From positions 1,178,001 to 1,242,000 of the forward strand of contig NZ_CP047950.1 in NCBI RefSeq assembly GCF_014280075.1: a DNA stretch of 64,000 bases. The letters are read 5' to 3'. Under the pieces are notes generated by a model, which was given only the letters and a program-made list of their open reading frames with translations, was not told where the DNA came from and did not search any database. Shown piece after piece: positions 28,156 to 36,512 of the stretch. The translations under genes were made by a program, and so were the position numbers. Source of the stretch: Synechococcus sp. A15-62. Its GTDB lineage: Bacteria > Cyanobacteriota > Cyanobacteriia > PCC-6307 > Cyanobiaceae. Within the stretch, counting starts at the first letter, position 1. Every line of letters starts with the position of its first letter.

Positions 28156-28392
28156 ATGTCACGGGTGTGTCAGCTCACCGGTACTCGCGCCAACAACGGC
28201 ATGGCCGTGAGCCATTCCCACATCCGCACCAAGAAGCTGCAGCAGGCCAACCTGCAGCAGCGTCGCCTCTGGTGGGCGGAAGGCAACCGCTGGGTGAAGC
28301 TTCGCGTCACCACCCGCGCCCTGAAAACCATCCAGAAGAAAGGCCTCGGCGCCTACGCCAAGTCTCTGGGCATTAACCTGGCCAAGATCTGA
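28156..28392 (+). CDS. rpmB: 50S ribosomal protein L28
   Basis: This 78-residue basic protein is L28 of the large ribosomal subunit. [22 protein letters not shown] at the start and [13 protein letters not shown] after it are the typical family segments, and [16 protein letters not shown] closes the protein. An AAGGA ribosome-binding site lies about 10 bp upstream of the ATG. The leader contains a hairpin that may take part in feedback control, as for other ribosomal protein genes. Confidence 0.97.
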   Translation: MSRVCQLTGTRANNGMAVSHSHIRTKKLQQANLQQRRLWWAEGNRWVKLRVTTRALKTIQKKGLGAYAKSLGINLAKI

Positions 28393-28404
28393 GATCTTGA
28401 ACGG

Positions 28405-28965
28405 GTGAATCGGCGGGAATTACTAGTCAAGTCCGGCCTTTTCCTTACAGCTCTGACGCTCACACCCTCGCGGGCTTCGGCCCTCGGGGGTGTTGTTTTG
28501 GAAACGGGCACAACCGTGCCCGATTTTGATCTACCCGGATCCAGCCAATCCGAACCCGATCGGAAGCAATGGAGCAGCCGTGATCTGCGCGGCCGCTGGC
28601 TCGCGATTTACTTCTACCCAAGAGATTTCACCGGCGGATGCACGATCGAAGCCCGGGGCTTCGAAAGCCTTCACAACGACTTCCTTCAGGCCGGGGCCGA
28701 GGTAATCGGCATCAGCGCCGACAGCGTTGATGACCACGAATCCTTCTGTGAAAGCGAAGGATTGAGCTTCCCCCTGCTCTCGGACCCTGACGGAACCGTC
28801 AGCAAGGCCTACGGGTCGTGGATGGCGCCGTACTCGCTACGCCACACCTTCCTGATCGATCCGGACGGGGTGCTGCGCGAACGCTGGGTGGCGGTTCGAC
28901 CCAACGGTCACGCCAGGGAGGTGCTGGATTCGTTGGTGATTTTTCAGTCCAAAGCCGGCGTTTGA
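28405..28965 (+). CDS. exported PrxQ/Bcp-type peroxiredoxin
   Basis: A 186-residue thiol peroxidase of the PrxQ/Bcp family. The first 26 residues look like a twin-arginine signal (NRRELLVKSG, hydrophobic stretch, SRASA). The peroxidatic cysteine is Cys79 in FTGGCTIEARGF. The usual resolving cysteine five residues later is Arg84. A second cysteine sits at 115 (HESFCESEG), 36 residues after the first, which is the spacing of PrxQ proteins whose resolving cysteine lies in helix alpha-3. The protein would detoxify peroxides in the thylakoid lumen or periplasm. The start codon is GTG, 12 bp after rpmB. Confidence 0.88.
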   Translation: MNRRELLVKSGLFLTALTLTPSRASALGGVVLETGTTVPDFDLPGSSQSEPDRKQWSSRDLRGRWLAIYFYPRDFTGGCTIEARGFESLHNDFLQAGAEVIGISADSVDDHESFCESEGLSFPLLSDPDGTVSKAYGSWMAPYSLRHTFLIDPDGVLRERWVAVRPNGHAREVLDSLVIFQSKAGV

Positions 28966-29017
28966 CAAAAAAGGGCTTTTGCTGAATGGTGGACCGAACG
29001 AAGCGTTGTTCGAATAA

Positions 29018-30508
29018 ATGGGTGCGGGTCAGAGTTCGTTTGTAATCCTCTACCACCGCACACCGTTCGACGAATCAAAGGACAAGAACGGGAAAAGAAT
29101 ATGGGTCGACCAGAAAAGCCCTAACGGAATTATTCCAACCCTTCGCAATCTCTTCCGCAGTTGCGAAAAGGGCACCTGGATTGCCTGGAGAAGGGTCGAC
29201 GAACAGTCGAATGAGGGCACAGAACGGTTTGAGATGGATAACCCTTCGCCGTTCACTCTTTGCCGAATCCCCCTGGAAGATGGACAGATTTCCAGTTTTT
29301 ATCACATCACATCCAAAGAATGCTTCTGGCCAATTCTTCATACATTCCCGACCTATTTCAATGTCAACAATGCGAACTGGAAGATCTTTGAAGAGGTCAA
29401 CAAACGTTTCGCAATGGCGGCATGCGCCGAAGCTGCCGAAGGTGCAACGGTTTGGGTGCATGATTACAACCTTTGGTTGGCTCCTGGATACATCCGAGCC
29501 GAACGTCCAGACCTGAAGATCGCCTTTTTCCATCACACCCCTTTCCCGGGGAATGATGTTTTCGCCATCCTTCCCTGGCGTGAGCAGATTCTGGAAAGTC
29601 TGCTCTGTTGTGATGTCGTCGGCTTTCATATTCCCCGCTACACGGAAAACTTTGCCCGTGCCGCCACAACGCTGGTGGGTGCCAAGCGTGGACCCAAAGT
29701 GCCGGTGGACAAGAAGTTCATAGAGGTCGGCACCGCCCTGTCGGAAGGCACGGTCACCAGTCACCTCGAGCACAACGGCCGCACGATTCAGCTGCTCAGC
29801 TCTCCGGTGGGCACCTCACCGGATCTGATTCAGGAGTTGTGCTGGAGCCCGTCGGTTGAAAGCCATGGCGAATTGATCGTTCAAGACACCAAAAAAGGCC
29901 GAAAACTGATCCTCTCCGCCAGTCGAGTGGATTACACCAAGGGCAACGAAGAGTTGCTGCTGGCCTTTGAACGGCTGTTGGAACGACGCAAAGATCTGCA
30001 CGGACAAGTGGTGTTGATGCTGGCCTGTGTGGCCGCCGCCAGTGGAATGAAGATCTACGAAGACACCCAACGCTCGATCGAGGAAATGGCCGGTCGAATC
30101 AACGGCCGCTTCAGCCAGATCGATTGGGTCCCCATCCGCTTTTCCACCCGTCGGATCCCCTACGACGAAATGATCGCCTGGTTCTGCCATGCAGACGTGT
30201 GCTGGATCACGCCGCTGCGGGATGGCCTGAATCTGGTGGCCAAGGAATATGCCGCTGCTCGACGGAACCGTGGCGGCGTACTTGTGCTCTCGGAATTCAC
30301 CGGAGCCTCGGTCGTACTCGATGGTGCTGTGCTCACCAACCCGTATTCGAATCGACGCATGGATGAGGCCATTGAATCGGCACTGGAAATGGATGAAGAC
30401 GAACAACGCGACCGCATGAGCCGGATGACCGATGCCGTTGAGAGCTACACCGTCAGCGACTGGGCGGATGAACAGATGTCTGGTCTGTCGCCCTCGACCC
30501 CGCAATGA
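29018..30508 (+). CDS. ggpS: glucosylglycerol-phosphate synthase
   Basis: GgpS joins ADP-glucose to glycerol 3-phosphate, the first step to the compatible solute glucosylglycerol. The 496-residue GT20-family protein shows VWVHDYNLWLAPGYIR, HHTPFPGNDVFAILPWRE, the nucleotide-sugar site SASRVDYTKGNEELLLAFERL, and DGLNLVAKEYAAAR. Trehalose-6-phosphate synthase is the close relative; adjacency to a Ggt-type transporter favours GgpS. ggpS overlaps the binding-protein gene by 4 bp. A small hairpin (28995-29012) and an overlapping 19-codon reading frame lie just upstream and could be regulatory. Confidence 0.88.
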   Translation: MGAGQSSFVILYHRTPFDESKDKNGKRIWVDQKSPNGIIPTLRNLFRSCEKGTWIAWRRVDEQSNEGTERFEMDNPSPFTLCRIPLEDGQISSFYHITSKECFWPILHTFPTYFNVNNANWKIFEEVNKRFAMAACAEAAEGATVWVHDYNLWLAPGYIRAERPDLKIAFFHHTPFPGNDVFAILPWREQILESLLCCDVVGFHIPRYTENFARAATTLVGAKRGPKVPVDKKFIEVGTALSEGTVTSHLEHNGRTIQLLSSPVGTSPDLIQELCWSPSVESHGELIVQDTKKGRKLILSASRVDYTKGNEELLLAFERLLERRKDLHGQVVLMLACVAAASGMKIYEDTQRSIEEMAGRINGRFSQIDWVPIRFSTRRIPYDEMIAWFCHADVCWITPLRDGLNLVAKEYAAARRNRGGVLVLSEFTGASVVLDGAVLTNPYSNRRMDEAIESALEMDEDEQRDRMSRMTDAVESYTVSDWADEQMSGLSPSTPQ

Positions 30509-31770
30509 AACTGCGCCGCTGGCTCGCAGGCGGTGCCCTGGCGCTGGTGATGGCCCTGGGAGCCCTGATCGGGTCAGCCTCCTTTCGGGCGGAGGAGGTG
30601 AGCATCCTGATGCCGTCATCCTTCACCGATGCCAGTGCTGATCTGGTCAAAGCCTTCAACCGCGAGCATCGCGGCCGGATTCATCTCAGCTTGATCCGAG
30701 GTCCGTTGAACACGGAATCGATCTCAGACCTGGCAATCAGCAGTCTTCTGCTCGGCGATGCGCCCTTCGACGCGCTTTTGATGGATGTCACCTGGCTGCC
30801 GAAATATGCCGCCGCCGGCTGGCTGGAACCCCTGGATCCCTGGTTTGATCAGGGTGACCAGGAGCAGCTGGTGCAAGGGGCACGTCTGGGCAATGACTAC
30901 GACGGCCATCTCTACCGCTGGCCCCTGGTGGCCGATGTGGGACTGCTCTACTGGCGCACGGATCTGATGGATCAGCCACCAGCAACGCCCGATGCGCTGG
31001 TCGAGGTTGCTGAACGCCTCGTTGAAAGCCAATCCGTTGCCAATGGTTTTGTTTGGCAAGGGCGACAGTACGAAGGCCTGAGCTGCGACTTCCTTGAAGT
31101 GCTGCAGGGCTTCGGCGGTGACTGGATGGACACCACCACCAACACCATGCAGCTCGATGCGCCTGCGGCGACGGCCGCGGCAGCCTGGTTGGACGATCTA
31201 ATCAGCGAAGGCGTCAGCCCCTACGCCGTGACCAATTACGCCGAGGCGGAGTCGCTTCAGGCCTTCAAGGCCGGGGATGCAGCGCTGATGCGCAACTGGC
31301 CCTACGCATGGGCTGAACTGCAGAAGGACGACAGCACGGTGAAAGGCAACGTCGGCATCAGCCTGATGGTGGCGCAACCGGGTGAACGTCCCGGAGCAAC
31401 CCTCGGCAGCTGGGGGCTGAGCCTGATGCGCCAATCGCAGCACCAGGAGGCAGCGGTGGAAGCGATTCGCTACCTCACCAGCGAAACCGCCCAGCGGCAG
31501 CGCTTTCTCAACAATGGCTACACACCCATCCAGGCGGATCTGTTCAACGATCCCGAGATGTTGAAGGCCTCTCCAGTGCTGCCGGATCTGCTGGTGGCCT
31601 TGAACCATGCGGTGGTTCGTCCACCAACCCCGCTTTATGCCCAGCTGAGCGATGTGGTGCAGCGGGAACTCAATGGGTTGTTCACCGCTGCCGGGTCCGC
31701 CGATGAGGCCATGGCCACCACGCAGCAGCGGAGCCAGACCCTGCTGCGTGCTGCGGGAGCCACGCCATGA
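30505..31770 (+). CDS. ggtB: glucosylglycerol ABC transporter substrate-binding protein GgtB
   Basis: A 421-residue extracytoplasmic sugar-binding protein (family 1) with a signal peptide (WLAGGALALVMALGALIGSASFRAE). The typical features are the FDALLMDVTWLPKYAAAGWLEPL region, KAGDAALMRNWPYAWAEL and a long C-terminal helix region. It should capture glucosylglycerol, and possibly sucrose or trehalose as in the Synechocystis Ggt system, and deliver it to GgtCD. It starts within the end of ggpS and overlaps ggtC, both by ATGA-type overlaps. Confidence 0.85.
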   Translation: MKLRRWLAGGALALVMALGALIGSASFRAEEVSILMPSSFTDASADLVKAFNREHRGRIHLSLIRGPLNTESISDLAISSLLLGDAPFDALLMDVTWLPKYAAAGWLEPLDPWFDQGDQEQLVQGARLGNDYDGHLYRWPLVADVGLLYWRTDLMDQPPATPDALVEVAERLVESQSVANGFVWQGRQYEGLSCDFLEVLQGFGGDWMDTTTNTMQLDAPAATAAAAWLDDLISEGVSPYAVTNYAEAESLQAFKAGDAALMRNWPYAWAELQKDDSTVKGNVGISLMVAQPGERPGATLGSWGLSLMRQSQHQEAAVEAIRYLTSETAQRQRFLNNGYTPIQADLFNDPEMLKASPVLPDLLVALNHAVVRPPTPLYAQLSDVVQRELNGLFTAAGSADEAMATTQQRSQTLLRAAGATP

Positions 31771-32633
31771 CCATGCTTCTGGCTGCTCCTGCGCTGCTGT
31801 TGATCGCGGTGGTGTTCGGCTGGCCGATGCTTCGCTACTCCTGGCTCAGCTTCCACGCTGATTCCGTGCTCACCGGTCTTGAACCGGTGGCCAACGGTGG
31901 GGCCAACTGGTTGCGACTGGCGGCTGATCAGCGCTTCTGGCTGGATGCCGGACAAACCGCCCGATTCGCCCTGATCTCGGTGAGTTTTGAGTTGCTGTTG
32001 GCCCTGGCCATTGCATTGTTGCTGCATCAACGCTGGCGCGGTCGGGGTGCCGTTCGCGCCCTAACCCTGCTGCCCTGGGCCCTACCCACAACGATGATGG
32101 CCTTGGGCTGGCGCTGGATCTTCAACACGCCTTACGGCCCGATCGAGGTGCTGGCACGAAGCCTTGGCCTCGGCTCCCTGGATCTGCTGTCCACCCCATC
32201 GATCACCTGGCTGGTGACGGTGTTTGCGGATGTCTGGAAAACAACGCCCTTCATCACGCTGATTCTTCTGGCAGGGCTCCAGAGCATTCCCGACGACCTC
32301 TACAGCGCCTTTCGCCTGGAAGGGGGAACGCCCCTTCAGGCACTTCGCAGGGTCACCCTGCCACTGCTGCTCCCCTACATCCTTCTGAGCCTTCTGTTCC
32401 GTTTGGCTCAGGCTTTCGGGGTGTTTGATCTGGTCCAGGTGCTCACTGGTGGCGGTCCCGCCGGCAGTACCGAAAGCATCGCCCTGTATGCCTACCTCAA
32501 CGGCATGCGCTTCCTCGATTTCGGCTACAGCGCCACCGTGATGCTCGCGGGATTTCTGCTGCTCACCGCACTGATTCTGGCGGGCACGTTGCTGCTGAAG
32601 AGCGTCGGCCTGTTGAGGCCCCTCGACCGATGA
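31767..32633 (+). CDS. ggtC: glucosylglycerol ABC transporter permease GgtC
   Basis: A 288-residue MalF/UgpA-type inner-membrane permease with about six membrane spans, starting with LLAAPALLLIAVVFGWPML. The coupling loop is IPDDLYSAFRLEGGTPLQALRRVTLPLL, and TGGGPAGSTESIALYAYLNG precedes the last spans. With GgtD it forms the channel for uptake of leaked compatible solute. It overlaps its neighbours by 4 bp at each end. Confidence 0.87.
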   Translation: MTMLLAAPALLLIAVVFGWPMLRYSWLSFHADSVLTGLEPVANGGANWLRLAADQRFWLDAGQTARFALISVSFELLLALAIALLLHQRWRGRGAVRALTLLPWALPTTMMALGWRWIFNTPYGPIEVLARSLGLGSLDLLSTPSITWLVTVFADVWKTTPFITLILLAGLQSIPDDLYSAFRLEGGTPLQALRRVTLPLLLPYILLSLLFRLAQAFGVFDLVQVLTGGGPAGSTESIALYAYLNGMRFLDFGYSATVMLAGFLLLTALILAGTLLLKSVGLLRPLDR

Positions 32634-33475
32634 CACGTGGATCGATGACACCTGGATTGATGACACAACGTTCCCTCTGGATTGCACTGCTGCTGGTCTG
32701 GTCGCTCGGGCCGATGCTTTGGCAGCTGGTGAGTTCCTTCACCACCGCAGATGCTCTGGTCAATGACCAACTGAGCTTCTGGAGCCGTTGGACGCTCAAC
32801 AACTACCGGGATCTGCTCAGCACCGATCCGCCCTTCTGGCGTTACCTGTTCAACAGCAGCTTGGTGGCTTCCCTCACCACACTGCTCACCTTGATGCTGG
32901 CCATCCCAGCCGCCTATGGCATGGCCAAGCTCCCGGATCGGTGGAAGGGAAGCCTTCGGGCTGCGGTGGTGGGCGCCGCTCTGTTCCCTTATGTGCTGCT
33001 GTTTCTGGCGCTGCTCGAACTGGCCCGCACCTTTGCCCTGGGCAACAACCTGATCGCCATCGCCATTCCCTACAGCGCTCTGTCAATGCCTCTGGCCCTG
33101 CTGCTGCTCACGGCGGCGTTTGAAGCCCTGCCCAACGATCTCGAAGACGCAGCAAAGCTGGAGGGGCTGTCGTTGTGGCAGCGGCTGCGCTGGGTACTGC
33201 TCCCCTTGATTGCACCGGCCTCCGCCAGCACGGCAATCCTGGTGTTTCTGTTCGCCTGGAATGAATATCCCGTGGCCCTCACCTGGCTGAGCCGCAGCGA
33301 TCTGCTCACATTGCCGGTGGCCATGGCCCGAATTGCGGGATCATCAACCTATTCCGTGCCCTATGGCACCTACGCGGCAGCCACCGTGCTCGGCGCCATT
33401 CCTCTGCTGATGCTGGTGCTGGTCTTCCAGCGTCAGATCGTCAGTGGACTCACCAACGGAGCCATCAAGGGATGA
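32630..33475 (+). CDS. ggtD: glucosylglycerol ABC transporter permease GgtD
   Basis: A 281-residue MalG-type permease with six spans. The coupling loop is LPNDLEDAAKLEGLSLWQRLRWVLLPLI. The first 45 bp are a near-tandem 15-bp repeat giving three in-phase ATGACAC starts (residues 1, 6 and 11). Any of them could initiate; I use 32630, which overlaps the ggtC stop by 4 bp. The gene again overlaps ggtA by 4 bp. Confidence 0.87.
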   Translation: MTRGSMTPGLMTQRSLWIALLLVWSLGPMLWQLVSSFTTADALVNDQLSFWSRWTLNNYRDLLSTDPPFWRYLFNSSLVASLTTLLTLMLAIPAAYGMAKLPDRWKGSLRAAVVGAALFPYVLLFLALLELARTFALGNNLIAIAIPYSALSMPLALLLLTAAFEALPNDLEDAAKLEGLSLWQRLRWVLLPLIAPASASTAILVFLFAWNEYPVALTWLSRSDLLTLPVAMARIAGSSTYSVPYGTYAAATVLGAIPLLMLVLVFQRQIVSGLTNGAIKG

Positions 33476-34464
33476 CACTGCAACTTCAGGCCATCAACAA
33501 GCGCTTCGGCGAGCGTCAGGTTCTCCACCAGCTCGATCTCGATGTGGCAAGGGGCGAATGCGTCGCTCTGCTTGGGGCCAGCGGCTGTGGGAAAAGCACG
33601 GCCTTGCGTCTGATCGCCGGGCTCGATCACCCCGATCAAGGTTCGATTCGCATCAATGATGCGGAGATGGTTGACGTTCCCGCTGAACGTCGCCGGGTGG
33701 GGATGGTGTTTCAAAGCTATGCCCTGTTCCCGCATCTGAATGTTTGGGAGAACCTCGAACTGGGGCTGCGCATGCGGGGCGGCAGCGCCGGCGCCCGCGA
33801 TGAACGAATCCGCAGCGTCCTGGAGGTGTTGCAGCTCAGCGGACAAGCCCGGCAACGACCCTCACAACTGTCCGGCGGCCAGCGCCAGCGCGTCGCCCTA
33901 GCCCGAGCCCTGTTGCGAGATCCCCTGGTGTATCTGCTGGATGAGCCGATGAGCAATCTCGATGCCCAGTTACGCGAAGACCTGCGACCTCAACTGCGCC
34001 GCCTGATGATCGGCGGTGAACAACCTGTGGTCTATGTCACCCATGACCAGCAGGAGGCGATGGCGCTGGCGGATCGCATCGCTGTGATGCGCGAGGGAAG
34101 GATTGAACAGATCGGAACACCCCGCGAGCTGTACCTGCAACCGGCCAGCACCTACGTCGCCCAGTTCATCGGCCGCCCCCAGATGAATCTGCTGCCTGCC
34201 AAGAACGGGGTGATCACCGGCATCCGACCGGACGATCTGCGGCTCGACCCCACAGGCTCACCCTGCACGATCCTCAGCCGTGAATGGTTCGGAGCCAGCC
34301 AGATGTTGCTGGTGCGCTGCGATCGAGGCGAGCTGCGGCTGGTCTGCTCTGGAGAAACAGCGATCGAAGCTGAACCATGCATCAGTTGGCCCAGTGATTG
34401 CGAGCACCGCTTTGATGCCGTCAGCGGCCGTCGTCTGCCGTCAGGTCGGCTGCCATCCGATTAA
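33472..34464 (+). CDS. ggtA: glucosylglycerol ABC transporter ATP-binding protein GgtA
   Basis: A 330-residue MalK/UgpC-type ATPase. The Walker A motif GASGCGKST is near residue 40, the Q-loop is VFQSYALFPHLNVWENL, the signature is LSGGQRQRVALARALL, and the Walker B region is VYLLDEPMSNLDA. The C-terminal regulatory (TOBE) domain is present from IGRPQMNLLP but short. In Synechocystis ggtA is unlinked from ggtBCD; here the whole transporter is linked to ggpS. The 3' end overlaps csaB by 44 bp on the other strand. Confidence 0.9.
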   Translation: MTLQLQAINKRFGERQVLHQLDLDVARGECVALLGASGCGKSTALRLIAGLDHPDQGSIRINDAEMVDVPAERRRVGMVFQSYALFPHLNVWENLELGLRMRGGSAGARDERIRSVLEVLQLSGQARQRPSQLSGGQRQRVALARALLRDPLVYLLDEPMSNLDAQLREDLRPQLRRLMIGGEQPVVYVTHDQQEAMALADRIAVMREGRIEQIGTPRELYLQPASTYVAQFIGRPQMNLLPAKNGVITGIRPDDLRLDPTGSPCTILSREWFGASQMLLVRCDRGELRLVCSGETAIEAEPCISWPSDCEHRFDAVSGRRLPSGRLPSD

Positions 34465-35530
34465 GAAGCCCACTGTGCGCTGACGCCTGACATCGCAGGG
34501 CTTCGGTTAAATCAGGATCCGCTGGACGGTCCACTTCGGCCCGCCAAAGGGTCAGCAGATCATCTACGGAGGGAAGCGACCGCAAGGGAATGCAGGGCAC
34601 TGAGGCCATGGCAGCGGCGGCCTCCACCTTCGGGTCGTAGCTGAGGGCAGCCATGGGGCTGTTGGCCAGTCGGGCCAGGATCAAGGCATGCAAACGCATC
34701 GGCAGCACCAGACGCGCCCGCTGCACCAGATCGGACACAGCCTCCAGGGACTGGGGAACCAGGGTTGAGCTGCGCGCTTTCAATCGCGCCGGCAGCAGAC
34801 CTTGATCACTCAGGTGCTGCAGCAGGGGTGCGTCCTGATGTTGATGGAACGCAAGCCAAATCACCGGCGCATCCAAGTCGGCACTGAGCCGATCAAGGGC
34901 TTCGGTTAAGCGACGCCAGCCCGCATGATCCAACAAAGGTGTCGGACGCCAACTGAGCACGATGGCGTCGCCACCGAGCCAAGGGCGCGCCGGCATCTGC
35001 CAGACCGGATCGGCAGCCAGCACCATCGGCAGCTTGGGGGCCCAACGCTGGGCCCAATCAAAGGAGCGCTGATCCCTCCAGCTCGCTGCCTTGCAGAGCG
35101 GCAACACCGTGCGAACCAAAAGCCGACTGATCCGCCGCTGCAAGGGTCCAAGGCCCTGCCCCCAGAGAACCACCTCTGCGCCACCTAGACGGGCAACCGT
35201 CATCACCAGCAGGTAATAGACAAGGCTGCTGAAGCTGGTGCTGTCCTGCAGCAGGCTCCCCCCACCAAGAACAAGAACATCAGCTCTCAGGGCCGCACGA
35301 AGACAGAGCAGCAAGGAACGGCGGTTCACCGTCTGCGCCGCCGGAGCCAAGGCCAGAACGGGAGCTGGATCGCGGGCTGTGATCAACAGCTGCTGCGGCT
35401 TGGGAAATGACGCGACCAGCACCTGAAGCAGGGCATCGTCACCGAGGTTTTGCTCTCCGTAGTAGCCGCAAAGCAGCAATACAGGCGCAGTGGGGCGGAC
35501 CACGGGCAGCAGCCTGTTCACTCCGCGCAT
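34421..35530 (-). CDS. csaB: polysaccharide pyruvyl transferase CsaB
   Basis: A 369-residue pyruvyltransferase-family protein. CGYYGEQNLGDDALLQ near the N-terminus and DVLVLGGGSLLQDSTSFSSLVYY are diagnostic of CsaB, and VLPMRLHALILARLANSP is the conserved histidine region near the C-terminus. CsaB adds pyruvate to a cell-wall polysaccharide, which can anchor S-layer proteins; that function is known from Bacillus and inferred here. The start at 35530 lies directly before the first conserved block. The frame extends upstream to 35866 but overlaps the Ycf49 gene and looks non-coding. Confidence 0.88.
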   Translation of the reverse strand: MRGVNRLLPVVRPTAPVLLLCGYYGEQNLGDDALLQVLVASFPKPQQLLITARDPAPVLALAPAAQTVNRRSLLLCLRAALRADVLVLGGGSLLQDSTSFSSLVYYLLVMTVARLGGAEVVLWGQGLGPLQRRISRLLVRTVLPLCKAASWRDQRSFDWAQRWAPKLPMVLAADPVWQMPARPWLGGDAIVLSWRPTPLLDHAGWRRLTEALDRLSADLDAPVIWLAFHQHQDAPLLQHLSDQGLLPARLKARSSTLVPQSLEAVSDLVQRARLVLPMRLHALILARLANSPMAALSYDPKVEAAAAMASVPCIPLRSLPSVDDLLTLWRAEVDRPADPDLTEALRCQASAHSGLLNRMAADLTADDGR

Positions 35531-35557
35531 TATCAACGGATTCCTAGGATTCAGGGC

Positions 35558-35851
35558 ATGCATGCGTTGTCGCTGGGAACCTGGTGGATCCACGTCACCT
35601 CCGTGGTGGAGTGGTGCGTGGCGATCGTGTTGATGCATCGACGTGGGCTGCCGGGCATGGCCTTGGCGATGCTTCCGGCCCTCGTCAGTGCCATGGCTGC
35701 CTGCACCTGGCATCTGTTTGACAACAGCGAAGCGCTGCGGGGGCTGGTCACCCTTCAAGCCCTGTTCACCGTGATCGGCAACTGCACCCTGGCCTGGGCG
35801 GCCTGGCAGCTCCAACGACGCCGGGTGGTGGACGGAGCCAGTGCTCCATGA
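35558..35851 (+). CDS. ycf49: Ycf49 / DUF2499 membrane protein
   Basis: A 97-residue, three-span membrane protein. MHALSLGTWWIHVTSVVEW, LPALVSAMAACTWHLFDN and LQALFTVIGNCTLAWAAW match the DUF2499 (Ycf49) family of cyanobacteria and chloroplasts. The role is unknown but plastid conservation suggests photosynthesis or thylakoid function. It overlaps the next gene by 4 bp and starts 27 bp from the divergent csaB. Confidence 0.85.
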   Translation: MHALSLGTWWIHVTSVVEWCVAIVLMHRRGLPGMALAMLPALVSAMAACTWHLFDNSEALRGLVTLQALFTVIGNCTLAWAAWQLQRRRVVDGASAP

Positions 35852-36135
35852 GCTTTGATCCCGCACCGCTGTTCGCGGCCTCGCTGATCCCCTATCTGCT
35901 GTTTCTCTACTGGCTCCGCAAAAGTGAGGCGCTGCCGCTGATGGCGGAACGGGGCTTTCAGCTCACCCTTCTGTTTGTGGCCGTCACGATTGTTGCCGCC
36001 ATTGCCGCCCTGCGCTGCTGCTCAGCGGAACTGGTGGAGATTGACTGGTTGCACGGTGGGGCAGAAGCCTTTCTCACCCTCAGCAACACGGTTTTGGTGA
36101 TCGGACTGTTGTTACCAACCCCCAAAAAAGGGTGA
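35848..36135 (+). CDS. DUF3593 membrane protein
   Basis: A 95-residue protein with three hydrophobic spans (PLFAASLIPYLLFLYWL, FQLTLLFVAVTIVAAIAAL, SNTVLVIGLLLP). FLYWLRKSEALPLMAERGF and LHGGAEAFLTLSNT fit the cyanobacterial/plastid DUF3593 family, commonly found beside DUF2499. Translational coupling with ycf49 (4-bp overlap) suggests a shared complex. psaK follows after 68 bp. Confidence 0.85.
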   Translation: MSFDPAPLFAASLIPYLLFLYWLRKSEALPLMAERGFQLTLLFVAVTIVAAIAALRCCSAELVEIDWLHGGAEAFLTLSNTVLVIGLLLPTPKKG

Positions 36136-36203
36136 ACAACTCTTAAGAGAGGCAGGCAAGGCGTCGCCATCACCGGAAGATGAGGTGTCGCTCATTGGCT
36201 CGA

Positions 36204-36461
36204 ATGCTGACCCACCTCTTCGCGATTGCTCCCGCCTCCGTGTCCTGGTCTCCCAAGGTCGCCTTGGTGATGATCCTCTGCAATGTGGTTGCCATCATGG
36301 TCGGCAAGGCCACGATCAAGCACCCCAACGTTGGCGCTGCACTCCCCAACGCTTCCTTCTTCGGAGGCATGGGTCATGCAGCCCTGCTCGGCACCACCAG
36401 CCTCGGCCACATCATTGGCATCGGCGCCATCCAGGGTCTGGCCGCCCGCGGCGTGCTCTGA
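36204..36461 (+). CDS. psaK: photosystem I subunit PsaK
   Basis: An 85-residue photosystem I peripheral subunit with two membrane helices joined by a basic loop. IMVGKATIKHPNVG and the glycine-rich FFGGMGHAALLGTTSLGHIIGIG are characteristic. PsaK binds antenna chlorophyll and contacts IsiA or phycobilisome under state changes. The start at 36204 gives the usual short lumenal N-terminus; an in-frame ATG at 36180 would add eight residues. Confidence 0.9.
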   Translation: MLTHLFAIAPASVSWSPKVALVMILCNVVAIMVGKATIKHPNVGAALPNASFFGGMGHAALLGTTSLGHIIGIGAIQGLAARGVL

Positions 36462-36474
36462 AGCACATCTCTTG

Positions 36475-36497
36475 AGGGAGGAGCCAGTCTCCTCCCT
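36475..36497. terminator. hairpin between psaK and the oxidoreductase gene
   Basis: AGGGAGGAG and CTCCTCCCT form a perfect 9-bp stem with a 5-base loop, 14 bp after the psaK stop and 16 bp from the convergent gene end. No T-run follows on either strand, so termination may be incomplete; it could also protect psaK mRNA ends. Confidence 0.55.
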
Positions 36498-36512
36498 GAA
36501 ACAACCCTTGGC

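Noticed and set aside
36475-36497. Hairpin after psaK as a full rho-independent terminator
   Set aside because: The stem is strong but no T-run follows, so I keep it as a terminator-like hairpin with reduced confidence.
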